From positions 1 to 63,643 of the forward strand of contig JAHJPG010000105.1 of assembly GCA_018819925.1 (NCBI GenBank): a DNA stretch of 63,643 bases. Direction: 5' to 3'. Below, in pieces: positions 45,552 to 54,214 of the stretch. Origin of the DNA: Pseudomonadota bacterium. GTDB lineage: Bacteria > Desulfobacterota > Desulfarculia > Desulfarculales > Desulfarculaceae. A program made the translations under genes and the position numbers. The notes beneath the pieces are model-generated. The model searched no databases. It was not told the DNA's origin and saw nothing but the letters and a program-made list of their open reading frames with translations. The stretch's first letter is position 1. Every line of letters begins with the position of its first letter.

Positions 45552-46760
45552 CTACTTCATCTCCGGAGGCCGGCTTTGGGCCTCCGTGTCCAACTCCCCG
45601 CCCAGGCCCCCATCCTGGGGGATGGTCAAGGTGAAAGTGGTGCCGCAGCCCGGGCGGCTGGCCACGGTGATATCACCCTGGTGCTCCAAGGCGATGCGCT
45701 TGGCTATGGCCAAGCTCATGCCCACCGCGTCGGCCTTGGTGGTGAAGAAGGGGTCAAAGACATAGGGCAGGTCCGCCGGGCTCATGCCCTTGCCCGTGTC
45801 GCTCACCGCGATCACCCCGCTGACGCTGTCGCACATCAGCCCCACCTTGAGCTGACCGCCCTGGGGCATGGCTTCAAGAGCGTTGGTTAGGATAATCTCC
45901 AGCACCTTGGCCAGCAGGGGAGGGTCGATCATGGCCTCGGCGGCTTGATGCCCCTTGCCCGCGCCGCTCAGGCTAAGGCGCACTCCCTGTTTCTTGGCCA
46001 GGCTACGGAAGGGGGCCACCACCTTGCCCAGCCATTCGGCCAGGTTGGCAGGCCGTCGCACCGGCGCGGGCAGGTCGGCGTAGATCCGCACCTCCTCCAC
46101 CATACGTTCCAGGCGGGCGGTGCCGTCCAAGATGCGCTGAAGATAGCGGGCGTCGCGGCTCTCCGGCGGCTTGTCGGCTAGCAGGCGTCCGGCCAGGCCG
46201 CCGATGGTGGTCACGGGGTTTCTTATCTCGTGGGCCACGGCCCGGGCCAGGCGGTCCAATCCCTCCAACTTCTCCTGGAACAGCCGGCGGGACTGGCGCA
46301 GCAGCTCTCGGGAGCGGCGGTGCATCTGGGTCAGCTCGCTGACGTCCTTGAACATCACCAGCACCCCGCCCACCTCCTTGCCGTCTTCCTCGCTGGGGAG
46401 CAGGGCGGTGGTTATGATCAGGTCCTTGGTTCCGCCCGCGGGCACCTTGTAGGTGACCTGCTTGTTGTAGTGGTAAATGCTTTCGGTGATGATGTCCACG
46501 ATGATCTGGTTGAACTCGCGGTTGGCCGGATCTTTGAAAAACAACTCGGCCCATCCCCGGCCCAGCATCTGGTCGGGCAACAGGTCCAGGATGCCGGTGA
46601 GGGCGGGGTTGGTGAAAACGATCTCCCCGTCCTGGTTGATGACCATGAGCCCATCACTCATGGAGGCCACCACGTTCTTTATGGCCGCCTGCTGATCCAG
46701 GCCCTGGCCCGGGGGGGCGGGCACGGAGGAGGGGCGTGGGGTGCGTTTTTCTTGGGGCAC
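45552..46760 (-). CDS. Cytoplasmic PAS sensor histidine kinase (orphan)
   Basis: A 402-residue soluble kinase with no membrane segment. The PAS domain covers about 25-145 (SMSDGLMVINQDGEIVFTNP). The HisKA H-box is RAVAHEIRNPVTTIGGLAG, and the ATPase domain has the N-box IILTNALEAMP, G1 VSDTGKGM and the F-box DPFFTTK. The G2 box is unusual: AVGMSLAIAKR where GTGLGLAI is common. No response regulator lies next to it, so its partner is elsewhere. It starts at GTG 46760 with a weak ribosome site and is convergent with livF. Confidence 0.88.
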   Translation of the reverse strand: MPQEKRTPRPSSVPAPPGQGLDQQAAIKNVVASMSDGLMVINQDGEIVFTNPALTGILDLLPDQMLGRGWAELFFKDPANREFNQIIVDIITESIYHYNKQVTYKVPAGGTKDLIITTALLPSEEDGKEVGGVLVMFKDVSELTQMHRRSRELLRQSRRLFQEKLEGLDRLARAVAHEIRNPVTTIGGLAGRLLADKPPESRDARYLQRILDGTARLERMVEEVRIYADLPAPVRRPANLAEWLGKVVAPFRSLAKKQGVRLSLSGAGKGHQAAEAMIDPPLLAKVLEIILTNALEAMPQGGQLKVGLMCDSVSGVIAVSDTGKGMSPADLPYVFDPFFTTKADAVGMSLAIAKRIALEHQGDITVASRPGCGTTFTLTIPQDGGLGGELDTEAQSRPPEMK

Positions 46761-46851
46761 GGGCTGATTCCGGCTAAAGGTGAGCTTGCCTGGGGTCTGC
46801 CTGCTTACAGCTTAGTATAAGCAGCGGCGCGCTGCCAAGGGCTTCAACCAC

Positions 46852-47682
46852 TCAGGCGGACAAGAGCCGCCGGGCAAGCGTCAAGTACTCCGGCGGCTCT
46901 CCCCGCAAGTAGGCTTCCACCACCTGTACGGCCAAGGGCAGGGCGAAGCTGTCGAAATAGGCGCGCAGGCTCCGGGGGGGAACGGCCAGGGAGCCGTCGG
47001 TCTCCAGATAGTTGCCGCTGAACACGCAGCCCAGTTGACCAGCGCCTTCGGGCCAGGGCAGGCCTAGTATGTTCTCCACCTCCCGGCCCCGGATTATCCC
47101 GGCCAGGGGCAGCATCAGCTCCTGGCCGAAGCGGCGGTAAAGTTCCTGGTAGGCGTCCTGGGCCGAGGCCACCTGGTTGAGCTTTTCCCGCCCGTCGTGG
47201 CTGAGGCGCTCGCCGGCCACCACCGGGGCATTGCCCAGGCGCCGGGCCAGGGGTATGCGCGCCGCGTGAAGGTACAGGTGGCAACCGGGGCACACCGGGC
47301 TGAAGCCGAAGCGGCGGGACAGTTCCTGCAAGTGGCGTCCGTTCAGGGCCCGCCAAAAGCGTGGCGAACCCATCACCAGCAAGGGGGTGAGCTCCACCCC
47401 GGCGGGCAGGCGGCCGCTCAGGCGCCGCCAGGCCTGGGGCACCTCGCCCCACTGGCCGTGTTCGCTGCCGGTGTAGACATAGGTGGGCACCAGGGTCTTG
47501 AGCCCGCGTTCCTCCACCGCCTTGAGGGCCGCGGCCACGCTGTCGCGCCCGGCCAACTCCACGATGGCCAAACCAGGGGCTTGCCGCAGGCGCTCCACCT
47601 CCTCCGGGGGCAGCATCCAGGCGGGGGGCTGGGGCAATGTCTCCGGCTTGTTAAGGAATACTTGCTCGCAACTGGAGTCCAC
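46852..47682 (-). CDS. Protein of unknown function, possible PP-loop relative
   Basis: A 276-residue soluble protein I cannot assign firmly. Residues about 38-52 read LAIVELAGRDSVAAALKAV, which resembles a PP-loop (SGGxDS) with GRDS in place of the canonical motif. Later come CPGCHLYLHAARIPLARRLG (CxxC then H), VVAGERLSHDGREKLNQ, and a further Cys in LGCVFSGNY. A thiol- or metal-dependent nucleotide-binding function related to ATP-pyrophosphatases would fit, but this is speculative. The start is GTG 47682 behind GGAG. It follows the ApgM-type gene by nine bases on the same strand, so they share a transcript. Confidence 0.6.
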   Translation of the reverse strand: MDSSCEQVFLNKPETLPQPPAWMLPPEEVERLRQAPGLAIVELAGRDSVAAALKAVEERGLKTLVPTYVYTGSEHGQWGEVPQAWRRLSGRLPAGVELTPLLVMGSPRFWRALNGRHLQELSRRFGFSPVCPGCHLYLHAARIPLARRLGNAPVVAGERLSHDGREKLNQVASAQDAYQELYRRFGQELMLPLAGIIRGREVENILGLPWPEGAGQLGCVFSGNYLETDGSLAVPPRSLRAYFDSFALPLAVQVVEAYLRGEPPEYLTLARRLLSA

Positions 47683-47691
47683 GGCGGCTCC

Positions 47692-48999
47692 TCAATCCTC
47701 TAGAACCAGGGGTTGGCGGGGGGCGGGGTAATAGGGCAGGTCGCGGGGGTTGTCGCGCAGGCCCCAAAGCTTGCCCCGGTCCAGGCCGTTCAAGATGGTA
47801 TGCATCAGCTCCGGACCCCTGAGCAGGCCCAGGGCCCCCTGGGCGCAGCGGGCCTCGTCGAAACCCAGGGTCTGGTCGCGCCACACTCCCGGCCCCCAGA
47901 GCAGCAGGGGGGAGGGCTCGCCCGAGTGCACCATGTCCCCGGAGCAGGCGGTGGCGTGGTCGCCGGTGACCACCAGCAGCACCTCGCGTCCGGCCAGGTG
48001 CTCCAAACCCCGGGCCAGCCCCGCGTCCAGGGAGGAGATCACCTCCCGCTTGAGCTGGGGGTCCTTGGCGTGGCCCGCCTCGTCCGGGGCCTTGCTATGC
48101 ACGTGGATCAGGTCGAACTCCTCCAGCCGCTCCCCGGCCAGGGCCAGCTTGGCGGCCAGGTCTTGACCAGGGTCCTGCGCCTCGGGCACCACCACGGCCT
48201 GGGCTCCCAGGGCCCGGAACACCCCCCGGTAGATGGGGGCCGAGGAAATGGAGAGGGCCTTGAGGCCCCAGCGCTGTTCCAGGGTGGACAGATGGGGCGT
48301 GCGGCCCGCCCGCTGGGTGACGACCGCGTTCACCGGCTCCGATGCGGTGGCGTTGAGGGGATGGGCGGCTAATCGGCGGTGGGCCCAGGCCAGATAGGCC
48401 TTGAGCAGGCGGCAGGAATTAAGGGCGGCGGGGTCGCCTTCGGCCCCCTCCCAGGGCAGCGGCTCCATGAGGGGCAGGCCGGGGTACATGGGGTCGCTGT
48501 CGGTAATCGAGGCCGCCAGCGCCCCGCCGCTTAAGACCAAAACTCCGCTGGAGCCTCTGCTGCGCTCCAGGCGGGCCGAACCGTGCGGGCCGCTATAATG
48601 GTGGGCCGCCTTGAAGAACTCCCGGGCATACTCCCCTGGCAGGGGCGGCTTTTTCTCCAGCAGCACCAGCTGACCCCCATCTCGGCGGCAGCGGGCCAGA
48701 TGGGCCAGCAGGAGGATATCCTCGGGGCCGAAGGCCATCTCTTCGCCCAGGGCCTCCAGATAGCCCCGCCCGGGAAACTCCTGGGGGGCGTATCCCATCA
48801 TGAAAAAGTGGGCCGCCTCGCTGGGAAGGGCTTGGCCGGGGGCCAGGGCATGGAAATGGCCGCAAGCGCCATGGGCGGCCAGCCGGTCCAGGGTGGGAGT
48901 GGCCGCCGCCTGCAAGGGGGTAAGACCCCCCAGGGAGGCCTGGGCGCGGTCGGCCAAGCCGTCCAAGAGAACCAGAATGCATTTGCGGTGGACGGCCAT
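47692..48999 (-). CDS. ApgM-type cofactor-independent phosphoglycerate mutase-like protein
   Basis: A 435-residue member of the alkaline-phosphatase superfamily, closest in pattern to archaeal-type phosphoglycerate mutase (ApgM). The N-terminal metal motif is LVLLDGLADR. LPSEAAHFFMMGYAPQEFPG marks the region of the phospho-acceptor Ser. LIHVHSKAPDEAGH and VTGDHATACSGDMVHSGEPS carry the remaining metal ligands. It would interconvert 3- and 2-phosphoglycerate or act as a phosphatase. The first-position motif PSEAAH differs from the more usual GSDxAN form, so activity on phosphoglycerate is not assured. It is divergent from the MaoC gene. Confidence 0.85.
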   Translation of the reverse strand: MAVHRKCILVLLDGLADRAQASLGGLTPLQAAATPTLDRLAAHGACGHFHALAPGQALPSEAAHFFMMGYAPQEFPGRGYLEALGEEMAFGPEDILLLAHLARCRRDGGQLVLLEKKPPLPGEYAREFFKAAHHYSGPHGSARLERSRGSSGVLVLSGGALAASITDSDPMYPGLPLMEPLPWEGAEGDPAALNSCRLLKAYLAWAHRRLAAHPLNATASEPVNAVVTQRAGRTPHLSTLEQRWGLKALSISSAPIYRGVFRALGAQAVVVPEAQDPGQDLAAKLALAGERLEEFDLIHVHSKAPDEAGHAKDPQLKREVISSLDAGLARGLEHLAGREVLLVVTGDHATACSGDMVHSGEPSPLLLWGPGVWRDQTLGFDEARCAQGALGLLRGPELMHTILNGLDRGKLWGLRDNPRDLPYYPAPRQPLVLED

Positions 49000-49164
49000 G
49001 CAGGCGGACTCCCTCCCGGCGGCTGCCTATACATTCTATTATCCGACAATAAAGACTATTTGAAATAGGTAATCCCGATAAGGCGGCTCGGACAATGCGG
49101 GGGATTGCCCCGCCGCCCGGGCGTGGCTAATATGGACAGGCCAGCCCTTACCCAAGGAGAGAAA

Positions 49165-49638
49165 GTGAGCAGCATGCGCGAAAGAGCCGTCCAGGGCCTC
49201 CAAACTGGTGACGTCTTTACCGTCACCCGCACCTTCAGCCGGGAAGAGACCGAGGCCTTCGGTCACCTCACCAAGGACTACAACCCGGTGCATTACGACG
49301 AGGATTTCGCCCGGATCAAGGGCTTTCCCCAGCTGATTTTGCACGGGCTGCTCACGGCGGGCATGGTCTGCCAAGTGGGGGGGCAGCTGGCCTGGCTGGC
49401 CACGGGCATGAACTTCTGCTTCCAGCGGCCGGTGTTTTTCGGCGACACCATCACCTGCACGGTCACCGTGACCTCGGTGGAGGAGCGGGGCTGGGCCAAG
49501 GCCGAGGCCCTCTACACCAACCAGCGCGGCGAGGTGGTGGTCAGCGCCACACTGGAAGGGCAGGTGCCCCGGGAAGAGTCACAACAGGCCCTTGGCGAGC
49601 GCCTGGCCCAAGGCGATCCCTTCAACCCCCTCAGTTGA
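49165..49638 (+). CDS. MaoC-like hydratase
   Basis: A 157-residue hot-dog-fold protein with the (R)-specific enoyl-CoA hydratase motif. HLTKDYNPVHYDEDFAR carries the catalytic Asp and His, and GFPQLILHGLLTAGMV matches the substrate-tunnel helix. It probably hydrates short or medium 2-enoyl-CoAs. The GTG at 49165, six bases after AAGGAG, fits better than the ATG at 49174. An upstream ATG at 49105 precedes the ribosome site. The gene stands alone and converges with the Acs-like gene, three bases between stops. Confidence 0.85.
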   Translation: MSSMRERAVQGLQTGDVFTVTRTFSREETEAFGHLTKDYNPVHYDEDFARIKGFPQLILHGLLTAGMVCQVGGQLAWLATGMNFCFQRPVFFGDTITCTVTVTSVEERGWAKAEALYTNQRGEVVVSATLEGQVPREESQQALGERLAQGDPFNPLS

Positions 49639-49641
49639 GAA

Positions 49642-51357
49642 TCACTCCATGCGGCTGGTGTCGCCCAGGGGCAGGCCCAGGTCCGCCGCCCTCAGGGCCC
49701 GGCGCAGCAGCCGTCCGGAGGCGTTGCGGGGAAGTGCCTCCACGAACTCCAGGTCGGCCAGGGGGGTGAGGGGGGCCAGACGGGAGCGAGTGTCTTCCAA
49801 AAGCTCCCGGCGCAGGCTGGTGCTGGGGACCCGTCCCGGTGCCAGCACCACGAAGGCCTTGAACACCGGGCGGTTCTCCGGCCCTGGCCGGGCGATCACC
49901 GCGGCCTGCTCCACCGCCGGCCGGTCCAGGAGCAGCTGCTCCATCTCATAAGGCCCCACCATGTGATCCTGGACGCGAATAAGGTCGTCCGCCCTTCCCT
50001 GCACGTAAAAATAGCCGTCCTCGTCGGTGAGGGCCAGGTCTCCGGTGCGCAGCCACTGGTTGGGGTCTTGTTCCAGGGGAACCATGCGCCCCCTGTCCCA
50101 GAACCCGCCGGCCAGGCCGGGCCAGTCCGGCCGCAGGGACAGCTGGCCCAGGGTGAGCAGGGGTTGGGGCCGTCCCTGGCCGTCCACCACCGCCGCCTCG
50201 ATGCCCGGCAAAGGCTTGCCGCAGGAGGCCAGGCGAATGTCCAAGCTGGGCAGGTTGGCCAGGGCGATGATGCCGGTGAAGGCCGACCACCAGGTGTCAT
50301 GGGGCGGCAGGCCCAGCTGGTTGCGGGTCCAGAAGAACAGCTTGGCGCCCAGGGGTTCGCCCAAGGTGGCCAAATGCTCCAGTCTGCTAAGGTCGTAGCG
50401 GCCGGGCAGATCGTCGCCGGCCCCCGCCAATAGGCGCAGGCGCTCCGGGCTGGTGTAGAGGGTGGTAATCCCGAAGGCTTCCAGGGTGTGGTACCAGGTG
50501 GAGGCGACCATGGGGGCGGCCTGGGCCAGGGAGGTGACCCCGCAGAGCCAGGGGGCCCAGGCGCCGTAGACCATGGAGGCAATCCCCCATGGCTCCAGAT
50601 CGCACCAGAGCACCGAGTGCTCCTTGAGGTCCAGCACCCAGCGGGCGCTCATCAGCTGCCCGGCCATGTCGCCGTGGGTATGCACCACCCCCTTGGCCGG
50701 GCCTTCGGGTAAGTTGGCAAAGGTGATGAACAGCGGGTGCTCCGCTCCCACCCAACACGGCTCATGCTCCGTGGGCTGGCCCCGCATGGCTTCGGGCAGG
50801 CACAGGTCGCCGGGGTCCATGCCCCCCGCCGGCTCGCTGGTGTAGAGCACCTTGGTGCCGGCAGGCCGGAATCCCCAGGGCAGGCGCTGGCTCAGGACCG
50901 GATCGGTGATCACGGCGGCGGGGGCAAGGCTGGCCAGTTGCTGCCTGAGCTGGTCACGGGTGAGGTGGGGCGAGAGGCAGCAGTAGGCCACTCCCAAACG
51001 GGCGCAGGCGGCCTGGGCGAAAAAAATTTCCGGCGCGGCGGGCAGGAAAATGGCCAGGCTTTGGCCTTGCTCCAGGCCCAGGGAGGCCAGCAGGTTGGCC
51101 AGGCGGCAGGACTCCCGGTGCAGGTGGCGAAAACTTATGGTCTGGGAATCGCCGCCTTGGGCGTAGATGAGCGCGGTGTGGCCGGCCTTGGCCCCCAAGG
51201 CCCAGCGGTCGATGGCCTCAAAGGCGATGTTGATCTGGCCGCTTTGGCTCCATGAAAACTCGCTCGCGCACTGGCTCCAGGAGAAGTGACGCCGCGCCGC
51301 GGTGTAATCGGGAAGGTTGGCCCCCTCCTGGCGGCTGGCTATGCGGGCTCGTTCCAT
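49642..51357 (-). CDS. Acetyl-CoA synthetase-like pseudoenzyme
   Basis: A 571-residue ANL-superfamily protein closest in pattern to acetyl-CoA synthetase (HDTWWSAFTGIIALANL compares with [12 protein letters not shown]-terminal GLPLGDTS compares with SDFGDTS). Three catalytic sites are changed. The P-loop [10 protein letters not shown] reads ANLPEGPAKG. The A5 TE pair reads AF. The A10 lysine of SGK is Arg549 in RNASGRLLRRAL. These losses should abolish adenylation, while the ACS-like fold and the C-terminal hinge (DDLIRVQDHMVGPYEME) appear kept. It sits three bases after an HDAC-family gene. A regulatory or decoy role is possible. Alternatively it activates a different substrate by an altered mechanism. 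Confidence 0.8.
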   Translation of the reverse strand: MERARIASRQEGANLPDYTAARRHFSWSQCASEFSWSQSGQINIAFEAIDRWALGAKAGHTALIYAQGGDSQTISFRHLHRESCRLANLLASLGLEQGQSLAIFLPAAPEIFFAQAACARLGVAYCCLSPHLTRDQLRQQLASLAPAAVITDPVLSQRLPWGFRPAGTKVLYTSEPAGGMDPGDLCLPEAMRGQPTEHEPCWVGAEHPLFITFANLPEGPAKGVVHTHGDMAGQLMSARWVLDLKEHSVLWCDLEPWGIASMVYGAWAPWLCGVTSLAQAAPMVASTWYHTLEAFGITTLYTSPERLRLLAGAGDDLPGRYDLSRLEHLATLGEPLGAKLFFWTRNQLGLPPHDTWWSAFTGIIALANLPSLDIRLASCGKPLPGIEAAVVDGQGRPQPLLTLGQLSLRPDWPGLAGGFWDRGRMVPLEQDPNQWLRTGDLALTDEDGYFYVQGRADDLIRVQDHMVGPYEMEQLLLDRPAVEQAAVIARPGPENRPVFKAFVVLAPGRVPSTSLRRELLEDTRSRLAPLTPLADLEFVEALPRNASGRLLRRALRAADLGLPLGDTSRME

Positions 51358-51360
51358 AAC

Positions 51361-52398
51361 TTAATCGGTCCAGATTCCATGGCGGCGATGCACCGCCCTG
51401 GCCCGGTCGGCCCACTCGGCCCCCCGCTGGCTGGAGGCGCGCTCCAGCATGGTGGGTTCGCCTTGCCAGGACAGGAGCACTTGGCGTAGGCACTCGGCCA
51501 GATCGACGGGATCGTAGCCGCCCTCCAAGGCCAACAGCAAGGGAGCCCCGCAGCCCTTGGGGCCCAGGTCGGCCAGAAGCCCGCTCAGGGCGCCGAAGCC
51601 CGCCGCGCTCATGCTCAGGTTGCTCAGGGGGTCGTCCCGGTGGGCGTCGAATCCGGCGGCCACCAAAATAATTTGGGGCCGGTAGCGCTCCACCACCGGG
51701 GGCAGCAGCTGGCGGTACAGCTCCACCACGTCGTTGTCGTCCGCGCCGGGCGGCAGGCAAAGGTTCAGGGTGTAGCCTTCTCCAGCCCCGGCCCCGGTAT
51801 CCTCCCAGTCGCCGGTGTGGGGATAGGACTGCAGGTGGTGGCTGGAGAAATAAAACACCTCGGGCGAGTTGTAAAAAACCTTTTGCAGGCCGTTGCCGTG
51901 GTGCAGGTCCCAGTCCACGATGAGGATGCGCTTCAGCCCTTGGCGTAGCAGCTCCAGGGCCGTTATGCCCAGGTTGTTGAGGATGCAAAAGCCCTCTGCC
52001 TTGGCGGGCTGGGCGTGGTGGCCGGGAGGGCGCACCAGGGCCAGGGCGGCCTGGTAGTCGCCGGCCAGGAGCTCCCGGGCCCCGCTAATACAGGCCCCGG
52101 CGGCCAAGAAGGCGGTGAAGCAGCTCTCGGAGCTGGCGGTGGTGTCGGCGGCCAGGTTGGTGAAGCGCCGCCGGGCGGTGGCTATGACCATCCGGATGTA
52201 GTCGGGAGTGTGCAGGGCTTCCACCTGCTCCAGGGTGGCGGGCTCGGCCGGGCGCTCCAGGTAGGTGGCGGCGAAGTCGTAGTCCAGCATGCGGTGGACC
52301 ACGGCCAGGCGCTGGGGGCTTTCGGGATGGGACAGCCCGGTCTGGTGGCGCAGAAAGCGCTCGTCGCGGATTATGCCGATGTTCAAGGACGAGAGCAT
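51361..52398 (-). CDS. HDAC-family deacetylase (AcuC/acetylpolyamine amidohydrolase type)
   Basis: A 345-residue zinc-dependent deacetylase. The catalytic motifs are intact: LVRPPGHHAQPAKAEGFC with the paired His, VDWDLHHGNGLQKVF with Asp and His zinc ligands, and VAAGFDAHRDDPL with the second Asp. In Bacillus AcuC removes acetyl groups from acetyl-CoA synthetase; other members act on acetylpolyamines. The pseudo-Acs gene follows immediately, which favours a link to Acs. A small hairpin, GACCCC-ATTGTTC-GGGGTC (52404-52422), overlaps the phoR stop and lies six bases before this ATG. Translation is probably coupled to phoR. Confidence 0.92.
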   Translation of the reverse strand: MLSSLNIGIIRDERFLRHQTGLSHPESPQRLAVVHRMLDYDFAATYLERPAEPATLEQVEALHTPDYIRMVIATARRRFTNLAADTTASSESCFTAFLAAGACISGARELLAGDYQAALALVRPPGHHAQPAKAEGFCILNNLGITALELLRQGLKRILIVDWDLHHGNGLQKVFYNSPEVFYFSSHHLQSYPHTGDWEDTGAGAGEGYTLNLCLPPGADDNDVVELYRQLLPPVVERYRPQIILVAAGFDAHRDDPLSNLSMSAAGFGALSGLLADLGPKGCGAPLLLALEGGYDPVDLAECLRQVLLSWQGEPTMLERASSQRGAEWADRARAVHRRHGIWTD

Positions 52399-52420
52399 GG
52401 CTCGACCCCATTGTTCGGGG

Positions 52421-54214
52421 TCATGGGCCCCCCAAATTGACCAAGGGAAGTATCAGCCGGAAGGTGCTGCCCCGGCCCGGGGCGCTGTCCACCTCCACCC
52501 GGCCATGATGCACTTGGGCGATGTGTTTGACAATGGCCAATCCCAACCCGGTGCCCCCCATCTCACGAGAGCGGTTGGTGTCCACCCGGAAAAAGCGCTC
52601 GAAAAGCCGGGGCAAATACTCGGCGGCGATGCCCGGGCCGGTGTCGCTGACGCTGATAATCACCTCCTGGTCCCGGGCCTCCATGGCCAGGGTCACGCGG
52701 CCTGCCTGGCCGGTGTATTTGATGGCGTTGTCCAGCAGATTCAAGACCGCCTGCTCCACCTGGCGGGCGTCGGCGGCAAAGACCAGGGGCTCCCGGGGCA
52801 GGCGGCGCTCCAACTCCGTATTTTGAGCCTGGGCCAGATCGGTAACCGCTTCCATCACCGAATCGGTCAACTCCGCCGCGTTGATGGGGCGCGGGCGGGG
52901 GGGTGATTCGCCGGATTCCAGGCGGGCCAATTCCATCAGGTCTTGCACCAGCCGCTCCAGCCGGTGGCTTTGGCGCAGGATAAGCTCGGCGAAGTGGCGG
53001 GCGTATTGGGGGCTGTCCAGGGCGCCGTCCAGCAGGGTCTCCGCCGCGCCGCGCACTGCGGTGAGCGGGGTGCGCAGCTCGTGGGACACGTTGGCCACCA
53101 AGTCCCGCCGCGTTTTCTCCAGACGCTTGCGCTCGGTGATGTCGTGCAGCACGCAGACCATGCCCGGCCCGGAGGCCTCGCCGCTTATGCGCACCACGTG
53201 GGCCTCCAGATGGCGGGGAGTGGCGCCCAGTGTCTTGATCTCCCGCCACACGTATTCCCGCCCCGCCCGGGCCTCGTCCAGGGCCTCGAGCAGGTCGGCG
53301 TTGCGCATTATCTCCGAGGGTAGACGTCCCGGGGGCACCGCCTTGAGCTCCAGCATCTTCATCAGGGCCTGGTTGGCCAAGAGCACGTAGCCGTCGTTGT
53401 CTATGACCAGCACTCCCTCCACCATGCCCCGCAGGATGGCCTCCAGGCGGTCCCGGGATTGGGTGATGTCATCTATGGTGCTTTGCAGGTTGTCGGCCAT
53501 CTGGTCGAATGCCCGGCCCAACTCGCCGATCTCATGGCGGGGGTAACGGGTGAAGCGGCGGGAAAGATCGCCGGCGGCGATGCTGGCCGCGGTGCGGGTG
53601 AGCTGCTGCACCGGGCGGCTGATGCCGCGGGCCACCAGATAGGCCACTCCGATGGACAACAGCACTCCCAGAAACATCGCCCAGAGCACCAGGCCCCGGG
53701 TGCGGCTGAGGGCCTGCTGCACTTGGCTGAGCGGCAGGGCCAGGCGCACCAGGAGCTTTTGGCCGTTCGGGCCGTCCAGGCGCAGGGCGGTGTACATCAA
53801 ATCAAACCCCAGGGTGGAGCTGTAGCGCACCGCCGAGCCCTCGCCTTGGGCCATGGCCTGGACGATCTCGGGACGGTCGGCGTGGTTGACCATGCCCGGC
53901 ACTTCGCCCTGGGGCATCCGGCTGTCGCCCAACACCTTGCCTTGGGGGGTGATGAGAGTCACCCGGGACCCCACGATGCGCCCCAACTCGTCGGCCAGAC
54001 GGTCGGCGGCGGGTATGCCCTCGCCCGGCCGCCAGCGGTCGCGCACCACCTCGCGCACGGTGAGGATCTCGCGCTGCATGGAGGAGCGCACCAACTCCAG
54101 CATGTGGCTGCTAAGGGAGCGCTCCATGACCACGGCCACGAATACCAGGGTGCAGACCACCACCACCAGGCAGCCCCCCAAGATCCAGCCTTGGAAGGAT
54201 AGGCGCGGTTTCAA
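52421..54214 (-). CDS. PhoR-like sensor histidine kinase
   Basis: A 597-residue membrane kinase. TM1 is near residues 8-30, followed by an extracytoplasmic sensor region of about 130 residues. TM2 (about 165-190) leads to a HAMP domain (RPVQQLTRTAASIAAGDLSR) and a PAS domain (about 250-360). HisKA has LVANVSHELRTPLTAVRGAA, and HATPase has LLDNAIKYTG, DTGPGIAAEYLPRLFERF and GGTGLGLAIVKHI. The TTG start at 54214 overlaps the regulator stop (TTGA). The domain build is that of PhoR, but no pst/phoU genes are near. With the deacetylase downstream, another signal is possible. Confidence 0.88.
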   Translation of the reverse strand: MKPRLSFQGWILGGCLVVVVCTLVFVAVVMERSLSSHMLELVRSSMQREILTVREVVRDRWRPGEGIPAADRLADELGRIVGSRVTLITPQGKVLGDSRMPQGEVPGMVNHADRPEIVQAMAQGEGSAVRYSSTLGFDLMYTALRLDGPNGQKLLVRLALPLSQVQQALSRTRGLVLWAMFLGVLLSIGVAYLVARGISRPVQQLTRTAASIAAGDLSRRFTRYPRHEIGELGRAFDQMADNLQSTIDDITQSRDRLEAILRGMVEGVLVIDNDGYVLLANQALMKMLELKAVPPGRLPSEIMRNADLLEALDEARAGREYVWREIKTLGATPRHLEAHVVRISGEASGPGMVCVLHDITERKRLEKTRRDLVANVSHELRTPLTAVRGAAETLLDGALDSPQYARHFAELILRQSHRLERLVQDLMELARLESGESPPRPRPINAAELTDSVMEAVTDLAQAQNTELERRLPREPLVFAADARQVEQAVLNLLDNAIKYTGQAGRVTLAMEARDQEVIISVSDTGPGIAAEYLPRLFERFFRVDTNRSREMGGTGLGLAIVKHIAQVHHGRVEVDSAPGRGSTFRLILPLVNLGGP

